36,160 bases of DNA, from the NCBI GenBank assembly GCA_947494675.1, contig CANLVP010000005.1, forward strand, positions 1 to 36,160, in the 5' to 3' direction. The DNA comes from an uncultured Paracoccaceae bacterium. Its GTDB lineage: Bacteria; Pseudomonadota; Alphaproteobacteria; Rhodobacterales; Rhodobacteraceae. Shown piece by piece: positions 1 to 7,961 of this stretch; within the stretch, counting starts at the first letter, position 1; every line of letters begins with the position of its first letter. The position numbers were made by a program, and so were the translations under genes. Under the pieces are notes generated by a model. That model ran no database searches and was not told where the DNA came from. It saw nothing but the letters and a program-made list of their open reading frames with translations.

Positions 1-430
1 AAGGGCGTCGCTGTCGCCGTAGCGGGTGATGAGTGCGTCGTAGGTCTCGAGCGCTGCCGCAAGATAGCCGGTGTGGCCCAATGCGAACCCCTTGTTGAGC
101 ATGGCCCGCGCGACCTGTTCCTGCAGCGGAAGGGCGTCGCTGTCGCCGTAGCGGGTGATGAGTGCGTCGTAGGTCTCGAGCGCTGCCGCAGGATCGCCGG
201 TGTGGCCCAACGTGATCCCCTTGTTGAGCATGGCCCGCGCGACCTGTTCCTGCAGCGGAAGGGCGTCGCTGTCGCCGTAGCGGGCGATGAGTGCGTCGTA
301 GGTCTCGATCTCTGCTGCAGGATCGCCGGTGTGGCCCAACGTGATCCCCTTGTTGAGCATGGCCCGCGCGACCTGTTCCTGCAGCGAAAGGGCGTCGCTG
401 TCGCTGTAATGGGCGATCAGCTCCTCGAGT
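1..430 (-). repeat. 129 bp tandem coding repeats, window-start part
   Basis: Near-identical 129 bp units begin at about 1, 130, 259 and 388, each marked by the string aagggcgtcg. The exact 43-codon period keeps the TPR frame. Units differ mainly at a few sites: gggtgat or gggcgat, gcaagatag or gcaggatcg, and aatgcg or aacgtg. A degenerate first unit lies farther from base 1. The same repeat continues at the other end of the window. Confidence 0.95.
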
Positions 431-1890
431 ATCTTCAGCGCAGCTACACCCTCTCCGTTTCTGCCTAAAGATACGCCCTTTTCGCCCATCTCCTTCGCCT
501 TTTTGGCTTCGGGCGAAGCTGGATAGTCTGCCTCGATCATGACGTCGTGGCGGGCCCCCTCCGACTTCAGGCTGAGACGCTCGCGCACAGGTGCGATCTG
601 CGTCGCCTGTTCGAACGCATGCACGTATTCTCGGGTCCAGAGATCGAAGCGGCCCGTTGCGCGTGCGGTCCGACCGATTTCTTCCAACTCGTCCTTGCAA
701 TAGAAGCTCGACAAGAACGCGACGAGCCAGCGCATCCGTTGCCGGGTGCGGCGCGTTCCGTGCCGCATCAGGTACCAGATATTGAGGAACCGTTCGACGA
801 CCTGATGGCCCGCGTAGGAGCCCGAGGTCTCGATCCTTTCAATCAGACCATCCTTGCGTAGCCGGGTCAGCTGCGGCGACAGCGTCGTGGTCGGGATGCC
901 GGTTATGTCGGACAGCTGACCGGTGGTGACCGGGTCCCAATGTAACGCAATGGCATCGATGATCGCCCGTTGCAAGGGGGTCTGATACTCCTCGACACGG
1001 GCCTTGTAGTAGGGCGTAACCTCGTCCAGCAGTCGCTCGAGATCGGCCATCGCGCTGTGGGAATCCTCGGTCTCGAGAAGACGATAAGTCAGGGCTAAGA
1101 TCCGAGGGTTGCCACCGGTCAACCGGTGAAGAACGCGGAGCCGTGCGCGATCGGTGTGCATTACACGGAGGACGTGTTGCCCGACCTCGCCGCGCTGGCT
1201 TGCGAGAGCTCGCATACAGGTCTCGGTTTCCTGCAACTCGAGGGGCTCAAGGTAATAGGGTTGGAAAAACTCGTAGAAGGCTGCGTCGCGGTCTGCGGAC
1301 TCCTTCAGTGACTGGGTTGCGGCACCGACAAGGATTGGCCCGCCCCGCGCCTGCAAGCTGGCGCGCAAGGTCCAGCGGTCCTCTTCCTTGAGCGCATCCA
1401 GAATCAGGTCGAGATTGTCGATCAGCAGAACTGCCCGTTTGCCAAGCGCATTCATCTCAGCCTCGAACTGCTCTGCAGCGCGGTCGTCACCATCCCAGCT
1501 GCTCGAGAATACCACGTCGTCAAGATGCTCCGCCAAGTCGTTGCGCCCTTGGCTTTCTGCCCATCCAGCGAGGGATTCCCCGCAGTTGCGCCAGAAATCC
1601 TGCAGCCGCAGCACGTTGTACTGCTCTTCGCGGAACATCAGCGGGACGAAATGGTCCGACAAGTCGTGATCGCGCTTGATTTCAATCGCCATGCGGCGCA
1701 GCAGGGAGGTCTTGCCCATTCCTCGCGTGCCGATCAGGATCTGATGCTGCCCGTCGTCCTCCGGTCCGACTATTGTCAAGCGGCGGCATATCGTCTCGAG
1801 CGTGTCGCGGCGTGCCACGAAGCTGGCGACGAAGTCATCGTCACTAAGGACGGTCTGATTGTAGAGCGTCGACTGTGGGATCACCTTCAT
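1..1890 (-). CDS. AAA/STAND-like ATPase with winged helix and TPR array (N-terminal part, runs off window start)
   Basis: I translated this frame line by line from the ATG at 1890; it is open for 630 codons to base 1. The protein has a P-loop ATPase domain with Walker A GTRGMGKTS (residues 54-62) and Walker B VLLIDNLD (about 154-161). A winged-helix-like region follows (about 311-355, around LSDITGIPTTTLSPQLTRLR), then a helical linker. From about residue 465 there are 43-residue TPR-like repeats with core ARAMLNKGITLGHTGDPAAA. The start overlaps the upstream ATPase stop as ATGA, which implies translational coupling. The C-terminal part is almost certainly the minus-strand reading frame at 35010-36160, giving a protein of at least about 1030 residues. 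NTPase-plus-repeat architecture is typical of STAND signalling or scaffold proteins, some of them in defence. The function here is not known. Confidence 0.85.
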   Translation of the reverse strand, partial: MKVIPQSTLYNQTVLSDDDFVASFVARRDTLETICRRLTIVGPEDDGQHQILIGTRGMGKTSLLRRMAIEIKRDHDLSDHFVPLMFREEQYNVLRLQDFWRNCGESLAGWAESQGRNDLAEHLDDVVFSSSWDGDDRAAEQFEAEMNALGKRAVLLIDNLDLILDALKEEDRWTLRASLQARGGPILVGAATQSLKESADRDAAFYEFFQPYYLEPLELQETETCMRALASQRGEVGQHVLRVMHTDRARLRVLHRLTGGNPRILALTYRLLETEDSHSAMADLERLLDEVTPYYKARVEEYQTPLQRAIIDAIALHWDPVTTGQLSDITGIPTTTLSPQLTRLRKDGLIERIETSGSYAGHQVVERFLNIWYLMRHGTRRTRQRMRWLVAFLSSFYCKDELEEIGRTARATGRFDLWTREYVHAFEQATQIAPVRERLSLKSEGARHDVMIEADYPASPEAKKAKEMGEKGVSLGRNGEGVAALKILEELIAHYSDSDALSLQEQVARAMLNKGITLGHTGDPAAEIETYDALIARYGDSDALPLQEQVARAMLNKGITLGHTGDPAAALETYDALITRYGDSDALPLQEQVARAMLNKGFALGHTGYLAAALETYDALITRYGDSDAL

Positions 1891-3008
1891 TCCGCCTCGT
1901 ACTGCTGCCAGTAGCGACGGATCAGGCCGGACCGGAATCGGTACCGACCCTCTAAACATTCCACCAAACCGTCACTTTGAAGAATGTCCAGGATGTCCCG
2001 CACGGCCTTCGGCGTGTCGGGAACCAGGGCGGATTGCAGCGTGCTTAGAACCTCTCCGTCGGCGTTGGCCGACAAGTGACTCAGCGCCTTGCGGGCCAGA
2101 ACCCTTTCGGTCTTGGGCAGGTTTTTGTCGATATGCTCCCGCCACACAGCAAACTCGGATTTGCGGGTTGGCTCGAGCAGTTTCTGCATGGCGGCCCGCA
2201 GGTCGTCGCGCGTTGCGGTTAGTGTGCCGTCTTGCGCCTCACCCGAGGGGCGGACTTCATTCCCTACCAGCTTGAGGTAGTAGGGCGCCAGCCAGCCCAG
2301 TCCTTCGAATAAGACCATGAGGTCTTCGTCGCTTGCGATGAATGAATGGTTGAACCCATTCTGCGTGGCCGGATCCCGCAGAAAGGAGAGGGCTTCGGGT
2401 GCGTTGAACGGCTCGAGAATGAAGGTGTCCAGATCGACGAAAGCGCCGCCAAGGCCAAACCGTTCAGCCACCACGTTCAAGCCGATCGAACCGGTGAAGA
2501 GCCACCGAACGTTCGAGTATTCGGCCTGCAGGTTCCTCAGCTCGTAGAAGAAGTCCTTGGCGTCGTCCTTGTATCTCTCTGCGAAACCGAGAACGAAATA
2601 GGCGATCTCGTCGACGAAGATCGCCGATTTCTTCTCTTCCTTCTCCAGTGCTTCCAAAAGCGCATCCAGGAAGGCCACTGGATCAACTTTGCCGATCGCA
2701 TCGATCGGGTTGGTGCCCCAATCTCCACCGATTAATGCATCGAGCCGGCTCTTGAGGACTGCTTGCAAGCCTGATGTTTTAGGCAACTGACCTTGGATCT
2801 TTTGGCACAGACGCCGCGCGAATTTTTCGGGAGCAGACATGCCTTGAACGTCCATCTCGACTATCAGCCAGTCCTCTTTCCGCATGTCTTCGGCGAGACG
2901 TTTGGTTGTCCAGGTTTTCCCGATGCGACGTGGGGCCGGCATGTGAATGTTCTGCCCAGCTTTGAGCTTTCGATTCAGCGTGTCGCGCTCGCTTTTTCTC
3001 TCATGCAT
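1887..3008 (-). CDS. AAA/STAND-like ATPase, first gene of a two-ATPase operon
   Basis: 373 residues. The Walker A-like loop is PAPRRIGKTW (residues 24-33), an RRIGKT variant seen in archaeal-ATPase/STAND-type P-loop proteins. Walker B is SAIFVDEIAYF (about 128-138, Asp133-Glu134) and a sensor-1-like FTGSIG follows at 171-176. The C-terminus ends in a probable winged helix (RDILDILQSDGLVE) and an F/R/W-rich tail (FRSGLIRRYWQQY). It begins the minus-strand operon and its TGA overlaps the ATG of the second ATPase by four bases, so the two proteins are probably made together and may form a complex. There is no transmembrane segment or obvious effector domain. ATP binding is well supported; the biological role is unknown. 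Confidence 0.85.
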   Translation of the reverse strand: MHERKSERDTLNRKLKAGQNIHMPAPRRIGKTWTTKRLAEDMRKEDWLIVEMDVQGMSAPEKFARRLCQKIQGQLPKTSGLQAVLKSRLDALIGGDWGTNPIDAIGKVDPVAFLDALLEALEKEEKKSAIFVDEIAYFVLGFAERYKDDAKDFFYELRNLQAEYSNVRWLFTGSIGLNVVAERFGLGGAFVDLDTFILEPFNAPEALSFLRDPATQNGFNHSFIASDEDLMVLFEGLGWLAPYYLKLVGNEVRPSGEAQDGTLTATRDDLRAAMQKLLEPTRKSEFAVWREHIDKNLPKTERVLARKALSHLSANADGEVLSTLQSALVPDTPKAVRDILDILQSDGLVECLEGRYRFRSGLIRRYWQQYEAE

Positions 3009-3010
3009 AG

Positions 3011-3048
3011 ATTTATTCCGTTATGGATTAATTCTTTTATGAATAAAT
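3011..3048 (-). promoter_or_regulatory. AT-rich inverted repeat upstream of the ATPase operon
   Basis: A perfect 8 bp inverted repeat, atttattc (3011-3018) and gaataaat (3041-3048), flanks a 22 bp AT-rich spacer that itself contains further attc/gaat half-sites. It starts two bases upstream of the ATG at 3008. It could be an operator or the core promoter of the ATPase pair; no cognate regulator is identifiable in the window. Confidence 0.35.
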
Positions 3049-3062
3049 TCACGGGAGAGTGA

Positions 3063-3509
3063 TGTCAAGTCGCCTACTTGTCTTCCCAAGCGACTACGTG
3101 ATGAAGGCATTTTGCGCTTATATGATAGGCGATTGGCAACAGCTCGCAGACTTGCCCGCCGACGGCCCAGTCGCGACAAAGCCACTACTTCAACGTCGAC
3201 GGACCTGTGCGCAGACGCTTAATGGGATTTGCCATTAGGCTCTGCCCAGGCAGCAATCACGTATTGCGCCGTCCTTACCTCTGCGATCCGTGAGTTCAGC
3301 CATGTTCGAGCTTTGCGCCCGCAGCGAAAGTCCGGTTCGACGGGCCGCACTGCAGCATTGCGGGCGACCAATGAACGTCCGGAATGGGCCGTTCGAGAGG
3401 GCAGGACGGACGATAAGTCCTTCAATGCTGCGTTACTTCCGATGGCAGCAGTGAGCCCTCTTTATCAGATGCTGCTTGAAGGACGAATGGCTGCTTTCAA
3501 GAAGTAGTG
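3063..3509. other. Intergenic stretch with a decayed dispersed repeat
   Basis: No convincing gene. Bases about 3220-3500 hold a repeat-like sequence that resembles bases about 4240-4475. Read on the minus strand both carry AGGGCTCACTGC, and later AATGCTGC..TGCGGCCCGT followed by TTCGCTGCG. Short open frames in it lack ribosome sites and look accidental. Confidence 0.5.
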
Positions 3510-4160
3510 CTACAATTCTTTGAAACCTTTGAGAACAAATTTTCTGCATCTGGTTGATAGATAGGGCGATACGTCATCAATGCTCAAACCTCGCCTTTTG
3601 AGAAACATCGCTAGCGCAAAACCACGAGACGGCTGCGTCATGTATCCAAACCACCCCGCATCGTCTGCGGCTTGGAGCTGGAAAACACCAAATCCGGCAA
3701 TAATGCAGCCCAGATCAGTTGCTAACTCGTGAGCGAGCTCTCCTCCAGGAACCTCGCTTTCCAAACCACTTAGCCGAGCATGCATGAGTTCATGGGCAAG
3801 AAGGTTTATGAATTGGATTGGCCGATTCATCTGCTCAGGGTCATATTGGATGACCGCGCCTCCCTCGACCTCCTGATAGGTGCCAGCAATTGCTGAAAGG
3901 GATTGGTAATCAATCCGATACTCTGCGGGCAGCACACTTAACGGCACAATGTCCACCTCAGCGCTAAACTTCATGTGCTTTTTGATATCATCGAGGACCA
4001 ACGCAGCGGTTTCAGCACTTGTACCTGTCGGCGCCTTAAAAAACGCTTTGGTTGGCACTATTGGCTCAATTGGTGGCTCAAACCGTTCATCGAACCAATC
4101 AAAGCACTCTGTCATCCAAGACCGCATGTCGTCAGAAATAGATGGACGAGACCAAAGCAC
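3510..4160 (-). CDS. Small HEXXH zincin-like putative metallopeptidase
   Basis: 216 residues with no signal peptide or membrane segment. The strongest feature is LLAHELMHARL (HEXXH at residues 123-127), followed 14-18 residues later by GELAHELATDL, whose Glu145 or His144 could be the third zinc ligand. HEXXH plus a downstream E/H..D is the usual arrangement of soluble zincins. The N-terminal half is acidic and aromatic (WMTECFDWFDERFEPP) and may recognise a substrate or partner. It lies 392 bp downstream of the carrier-FGE gene on the same strand, separated by a decayed repeat, so co-transcription is uncertain. GC is lower than in the kyn and T6SS regions. The family was not recognised, and the peptidase call rests on the metal motif only. 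Confidence 0.6.
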   Translation of the reverse strand: MLWSRPSISDDMRSWMTECFDWFDERFEPPIEPIVPTKAFFKAPTGTSAETAALVLDDIKKHMKFSAEVDIVPLSVLPAEYRIDYQSLSAIAGTYQEVEGGAVIQYDPEQMNRPIQFINLLAHELMHARLSGLESEVPGGELAHELATDLGCIIAGFGVFQLQAADDAGWFGYMTQPSRGFALAMFLKRRGLSIDDVSPYLSTRCRKFVLKGFKEL

Positions 4161-4552
4161 TTAATTCTCCAATTTTGGAGCCCGCCAATGTGATAAAAAG
4201 GAGGCCTTTGGGACTTAGTTTAGGGTACAACGATGGAGTGCGCATCGTAAAAAGTGGACATAGGCTGCGCCATTTGGAAGCGCAGCTTTGTCCCGCGATC
4301 CGTCAGTTTGTCGGTGAACCCAACTCGCAGGCGCAGCGAATGTCTCCTCTAACGGGCCGCATCGCAGCATTCTAAAGGTGTCTTGGAAGGCAGCTCTGGG
4401 CCGCGAGCGAGTAGCGTTTGAGCTGGGGCAGGGGGTAATGCTGCACCGCCTCCGAGGTCGGCAGTGAGCCCTCTTAATCAATTTTCTGCAATGCCGCTAA
4501 GGTCTGCGACTACGACAGAACCAAAAAACGGGTGTTGCGGACGCCTTGTGTC
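4161..4552. repeat. Intergenic region with second copy of the decayed dispersed repeat
   Basis: Contains a degenerate copy (about 4240-4475) of the element near 3220-3500. Both share cagtgagccctctt, at about 3448 and 4464, and the GCGGCCCGT ... TTCGCTGCG segment in the same order and orientation. There is no terminal inverted repeat, transposase or convincing ORF. It looks like an old non-coding repeat rather than an active element. Confidence 0.45.
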
Positions 4553-5794
4553 TCATGAATGCGGTGCCGCTCCCACACATCGAAAGCCCAAACATCGTCC
4601 CTTCGCATCCGGTATGCGCCCCCGTCTGTAGGATGATCTGGAAAGGTTTGTTGGGCTGACCCAACTCCCTCCGCGCTCACTCCGTATTCCTGTGCATGGA
4701 GTAACGCCATTTTTGGCGTATGCCGATGGATCGAACCAATCAGCGCACCACTGCCAAACATTTCCTGCCATCTGAAGCCCACCAAATGGTGACACACCCG
4801 CCTTGGCATTCACAGGTGCAAGGGGAAGACTAGATACATTTTTGTATGTGACGTGCCGCTTATGCCTGCCTGCGTTTATGGTGTCGCTTTCTGGATCGCT
4901 ATCACCCCATGGCCATCTTTTCGATGTGGACCCACGCGCCGCATATTCCCATTGCGCCTCTGAAGGCAGACAAGCGCTGTTTTCAATGCGCCAGTCATGG
5001 CCGTTCGCCCAACGAGAGTACGCAACCGCGCCATGCCACGTGACCAAAATCATCGGCCATTCCTCAGCACCAGACTTTGGCGACCAACCCGCGCCTTTGC
5101 TTTCGATCAATTGATGATCAAAGCGCCGTTGATCTGGCCGGACTAGAAACCATTGGTGCAAGACATCATCGTCAACTTCACCAATGCTATTTAAGAATCG
5201 GCAGTAGGCTGTCGTTGAAACGGTTTCCCGATCTATGAGAAATGGCTGAATTTCAACAGTATGGAGCGGTTTTTCATCCGGCGGGGCATCTGAACACTTA
5301 CTGCCAATCTCTACGCTGCCTCCTTCAAGCAGCATGCAGACCATGCCGTCCGTCATCCGCCTAAACTGTTCGACACCCAGTTCCGATTTTCCAAGTGAGC
5401 GATAAAGCTCTGTTGGCTGAGATTGCAAAACACCTCCAAGCTGCGAGAACGCCGCCTTTTCGTTCGATTGGTACGCACCTTTCCCAGAGCCCATTTGCTC
5501 GACACGACCGCTGCCCCATCGCAAGTGAACGAGCTCCGCCATATCCTGTAAAGTTAGATCAGCGCGGGTGAAAACCTCCTTGTACGCAGGATCGCCAACT
5601 TCCGTCGCGTTGGGAAGCGAAACGTCAAATGCTTCTTCCATGGCCATCATCCATTCGATGAGGTCTAGGCTATCAATGCCCAAGTCTTGAACAGGTCGAG
5701 TGTTGAGGGAAATCTTGGCTGGTTTGATGCCGAAATGCTCAGCGCTTAATGCAAGAACGCTTGCCTCAACTTCTTCTAATGCCTGTCGCGCCAT
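4553..5794 (-). CDS. Acyl carrier domain fused to FGE/SUMF1-fold (EgtB/PvdO-like) domain
   Basis: 413 residues. Residues about 5-90 form an acyl carrier domain with the phosphopantetheine motif GIDSLDLIEW (attachment Ser42) and the typical helix that follows. After a linker, residues about 128-410 match the formylglycine-generating-enzyme fold: MVCMLLEGGSVEIGS, LPSEAQWEYAARG, PWGD, QMAGNVWQWCADWF, ERGGSW and CLGFRCVG. True FGEs have a Cys pair just after the RGGS motif; here the segment is RGGSWVSPTNLSRSSYRRGR, so copper-dependent formylglycine synthesis is unlikely. An EgtB/PvdO-like oxygenase or a ligand-binding role acting on a carrier-tethered group is possible. No synthase, adenylation enzyme or phosphopantetheinyl transferase is nearby. 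Domain calls are firm; function is open. Confidence 0.85.
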   Translation of the reverse strand: MARQALEEVEASVLALSAEHFGIKPAKISLNTRPVQDLGIDSLDLIEWMMAMEEAFDVSLPNATEVGDPAYKEVFTRADLTLQDMAELVHLRWGSGRVEQMGSGKGAYQSNEKAAFSQLGGVLQSQPTELYRSLGKSELGVEQFRRMTDGMVCMLLEGGSVEIGSKCSDAPPDEKPLHTVEIQPFLIDRETVSTTAYCRFLNSIGEVDDDVLHQWFLVRPDQRRFDHQLIESKGAGWSPKSGAEEWPMILVTWHGAVAYSRWANGHDWRIENSACLPSEAQWEYAARGSTSKRWPWGDSDPESDTINAGRHKRHVTYKNVSSLPLAPVNAKAGVSPFGGLQMAGNVWQWCADWFDPSAYAKNGVTPCTGIRSERGGSWVSPTNLSRSSYRRGRIPDAKGRCLGFRCVGAAPHS

Positions 5795-7038
5795 GTTTTC
5801 CTGCTCCGGATACTGTAAATCACTGGATGTCCTAAATTATCACGTCTTTGACTGTCTTTGGAATGAAGAGGTTAGTGCACGGACGAGCTTTCCACCTCAC
5901 CACAACGGACGTAAGTCAGAGTTCTAAGATAAAGGATCGCTTGTTGGCCGGCTCGCCAAAACGGACATCGGTGCGAATGAAATGAAGGGCAGCAAAGTCC
6001 CGCTTAACCGACTTCTAGCTACCCGTTCTTTGCGACATCGCCAGAACACCATCCTCAGAGATCTTCGCGATATTGGCCGGTGTCCAACACAGCGCTATCA
6101 AACTCAACGTAAGTCCTGTGGCGATCCAAATCATGCGCGATCGATCCGTCGGCTTTGATATCGATACAGACTGATCCATGCGCGCGGGTTTTTGAGGAGG
6201 CCAGGCCCCAGCATGCGATCATCAATTGCCCAGCAGGTCCCGGTGGACAGAGCCGATGACGATGCGCGGGGCAGGGGCGGGGGCGGGGCCGCGTGCTGGG
6301 GAAGACATCTCGAAACTGTCGAAGGCTGTCCACTCGTTTGTGGGGGGCAACCAAACTGCGTTCGTGGTTAGCGCCCCCGGCAAGGTGAACTCTCCGGTGG
6401 ACGACCAGCTGGACTTTCGAAGCCCTGCGCTGGTGCCACCAAAGGGAGGAGGATGAGGGCCAAGGCGGGGATGATGAATCCCCGCAGTCCCCAAAACGGA
6501 TTTGGGAATCCGGGCCGATGGCCGGCTACTCAAGAAGGTCTTCTATAGCACTCGGGTCTTCGCACCTCGTTTTGGTACACACGCCACGCAGCTCTCTGCA
6601 TTTGGGCTTAAGTATCTGATGTTGCGTGGTTTTTTGGCGATGAGGGCGTCGAATTGTCATAAGGCCAAATATGCCATTTTTTTCAATGGGTTGGGCGTCA
6701 ATGGCACGGCGTGCCACGCTTGTTTTCGTCAAGGTTCGGAGTTTTTCGGCATCTTGTTTTCTCATCGTCGCCCAGGCGGCCCGCATCTGCAGGCCAATTT
6801 CACGCGGCAAATTGGATCGAAAATACAACGCATAAGGTTCGTTATGTAATATATATTGACCGTCCTGTATTCTTTGGCTCTTTGAAAAAGCGACTTCTTA
6901 GGACAGATCCATCGTGGCTCAGATCAAATATGTGACGGCCAAAACACCAGCAGAATATTTAGGCATGCAAATTCTCAGAACGCCTCACACGGGCTTGGAG
7001 CAGACCCTGCCAAAGGCAAGTCTTTGCGCGCCTGACCG
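5795..7038. other. About 1.2 kb without a confident gene
   Basis: Short overlapping frames occur on both strands, but none has a good ribosome site plus a recognisable family. A G-rich simple tract (ggggc-like, about 6257-6295) lies in the middle. Composition turns AT-rich toward 6840-6960. The stretch probably holds decayed coding or repeat remnants plus the downstream flank of kynB. One marginal minus-strand ORF is listed separately. Confidence 0.5.
6526..6828 (-). CDS. Possible small hypothetical protein or gene remnant
   Basis: The frame is open from a stop near 6900 and has only a TTG start at 6828. It would give about 100 residues that are basic and protein-like (NLPREIGLQMRAAWATMRKQ ... 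CEDPSAIEDLLE). The in-frame sequence before TTG also looks protein-like (DGQYILHNEPYAL), so this may be the surviving end of a longer gene. I see no strong ribosome site and no family match. Confidence 0.2.
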   Translation of the reverse strand: MYFRSNLPREIGLQMRAAWATMRKQDAEKLRTLTKTSVARRAIDAQPIEKNGIFGLMTIRRPHRQKTTQHQILKPKCRELRGVCTKTRCEDPSAIEDLLE

Positions 7039-7857
7039 TTAAGAGGTCAGCGTCTTTGTAATTGCGGCATCAGGGTCTTTGAGCCCCTCAATGACTGAGA
7101 AATGATGATGGCCGCCGTCAATCGTGCAGGTCGATTGCGCGTCTAGGCTCGACCAGATGTCGTCAAGCAGCTTGGCCTGACGGATGAACTCTGGCCGTTC
7201 GCCGCCGCCGGTCCAGGCATGGAACCGCGGCCCCGTGACGGGGCGATGCAAGACGGCGCTTTCGCGGGAAGCTTCTTGCATATCAAGGCGCAGCGTGTCG
7301 TTCATCTGGGTCTTCAGCAGCGGCCGCAGATCGTGCAGCCCGCTGATGGACATGCACAATTCCAGCCGGTCCAGCACCGCCTTGGAAAGCGGTGTGTCGT
7401 CACAGATCATCCGGCTGACCAGATGCCCACCGGCCGAATGCCCGCTGATCCGGATCGGGCCTGCGACCCTATCAGCAGCGGCATCAATCGCCGCCCCAAC
7501 TTGCGTCGTCATGTGAGAGATCCACACCTCTGGCGCCAAGGTGTAGCTCGGCAGGCAGACCGCCCAGCCCTGCGCCCGTGCGCCTTCTGCCAGATCGGTC
7601 CAATAGGATTTATCCAGCTGCATCCAATAGCCACCGTGGACAAACACGACCAAACCTTTGGGCGCACCATCAGGCAAAACGAGGTCGAATTTCTCGCGCG
7701 GGTGATCACCGTAAGGAATATCCAACTGGGCTCCCGGCGTCGCGGCGCGATAGGCCAAGGCGCGTTCAGCCCAAAGGGCGGGCAGCCCGTCAGACCCTGG
7801 AATATACGCCATATTCGCAAAGGCATCGTCCCAATCCACGATTCCCGGATTACGCAT
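7039..7857 (-). CDS. kynB: Kynurenine formamidase (arylformamidase), alpha/beta-hydrolase type
   Basis: Hydrolyses N-formylkynurenine to kynurenine and formate in the cytoplasm, the second step of tryptophan catabolism. With the ATG at 7857 it is 272 residues, normal for the alpha/beta-hydrolase formamidases, and starts MRNPGIVDWDDAFANM, where family similarity begins. The oxyanion motif HGGYWM is at about 74-79, the nucleophile GHSAGG has Ser141, and a late GGHHHFSV supplies the catalytic His. The frame stays open upstream to 8028, but that extension crosses the operator and would overlap the regulator. The start lacks its own strong ribosome site and sits inside the end of a short leader ORF. 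It is divergent from gntR-kynA-kynU, whose products act with it. Unlike cyclase-type KynB, this is the AFMID-like fold, so the symbol is functional rather than family-based. Confidence 0.85.
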   Translation of the reverse strand: MRNPGIVDWDDAFANMAYIPGSDGLPALWAERALAYRAATPGAQLDIPYGDHPREKFDLVLPDGAPKGLVVFVHGGYWMQLDKSYWTDLAEGARAQGWAVCLPSYTLAPEVWISHMTTQVGAAIDAAADRVAGPIRISGHSAGGHLVSRMICDDTPLSKAVLDRLELCMSISGLHDLRPLLKTQMNDTLRLDMQEASRESAVLHRPVTGPRFHAWTGGGERPEFIRQAKLLDDIWSSLDAQSTCTIDGGHHHFSVIEGLKDPDAAITKTLTS

Positions 7858-7906
7858 TTGAGTCGGGCCCGAAATGTCGAACTCTGGTGCCGTCTCGATC
7901 TGGCAT
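7850..7906 (-). CDS. 18-residue leader ORF overlapping the kynB start
   Basis: On the minus strand a strong Shine-Dalgarno (aagggagc, within 7913-7925) lies 7 bases before an ATG at 7906. It opens an 18-codon ORF (MPDRDGTRVRHFGPDSNA) whose TAA at 7850-7852 overlaps the first bases of kynB (ATGCGTAA). The kynB start at 7857 has no comparable ribosome site, so kynB may be translated by coupling or reinitiation. The peptide has no Trp codons, which argues against classical Trp attenuation. A frameshift in an extended kynB N-terminus is the main alternative. Confidence 0.45.
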   Translation of the reverse strand: MPDRDGTRVRHFGPDSNA

Positions 7907-7961
7907 CGATTTGCTCCCTTTGACTCTAACGGGACACCCATATGGTCGCCCGGCCCATCCA

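Noticed and set aside
73-468. Plus-strand frame made of repeats (AVAVAGDECVVGLE) antisense to the TPR array
   Set aside because: It exists only because the 129 bp repeat is free of stops in that frame; the minus-strand frame runs far beyond the repeats with ATPase motifs.
3219-3507. Short frames on both strands at 3219-3425 and 3229-3507
   Set aside because: They lie in a decayed repeat shared with 4240-4475, have no ribosome site and no conserved protein pattern.
4553-5794. Diversity-generating retroelement target (FGE/C-lectin fold)
   Set aside because: No reverse transcriptase or template repeat is present in the window, and the C-terminus is an ordinary FGE end.
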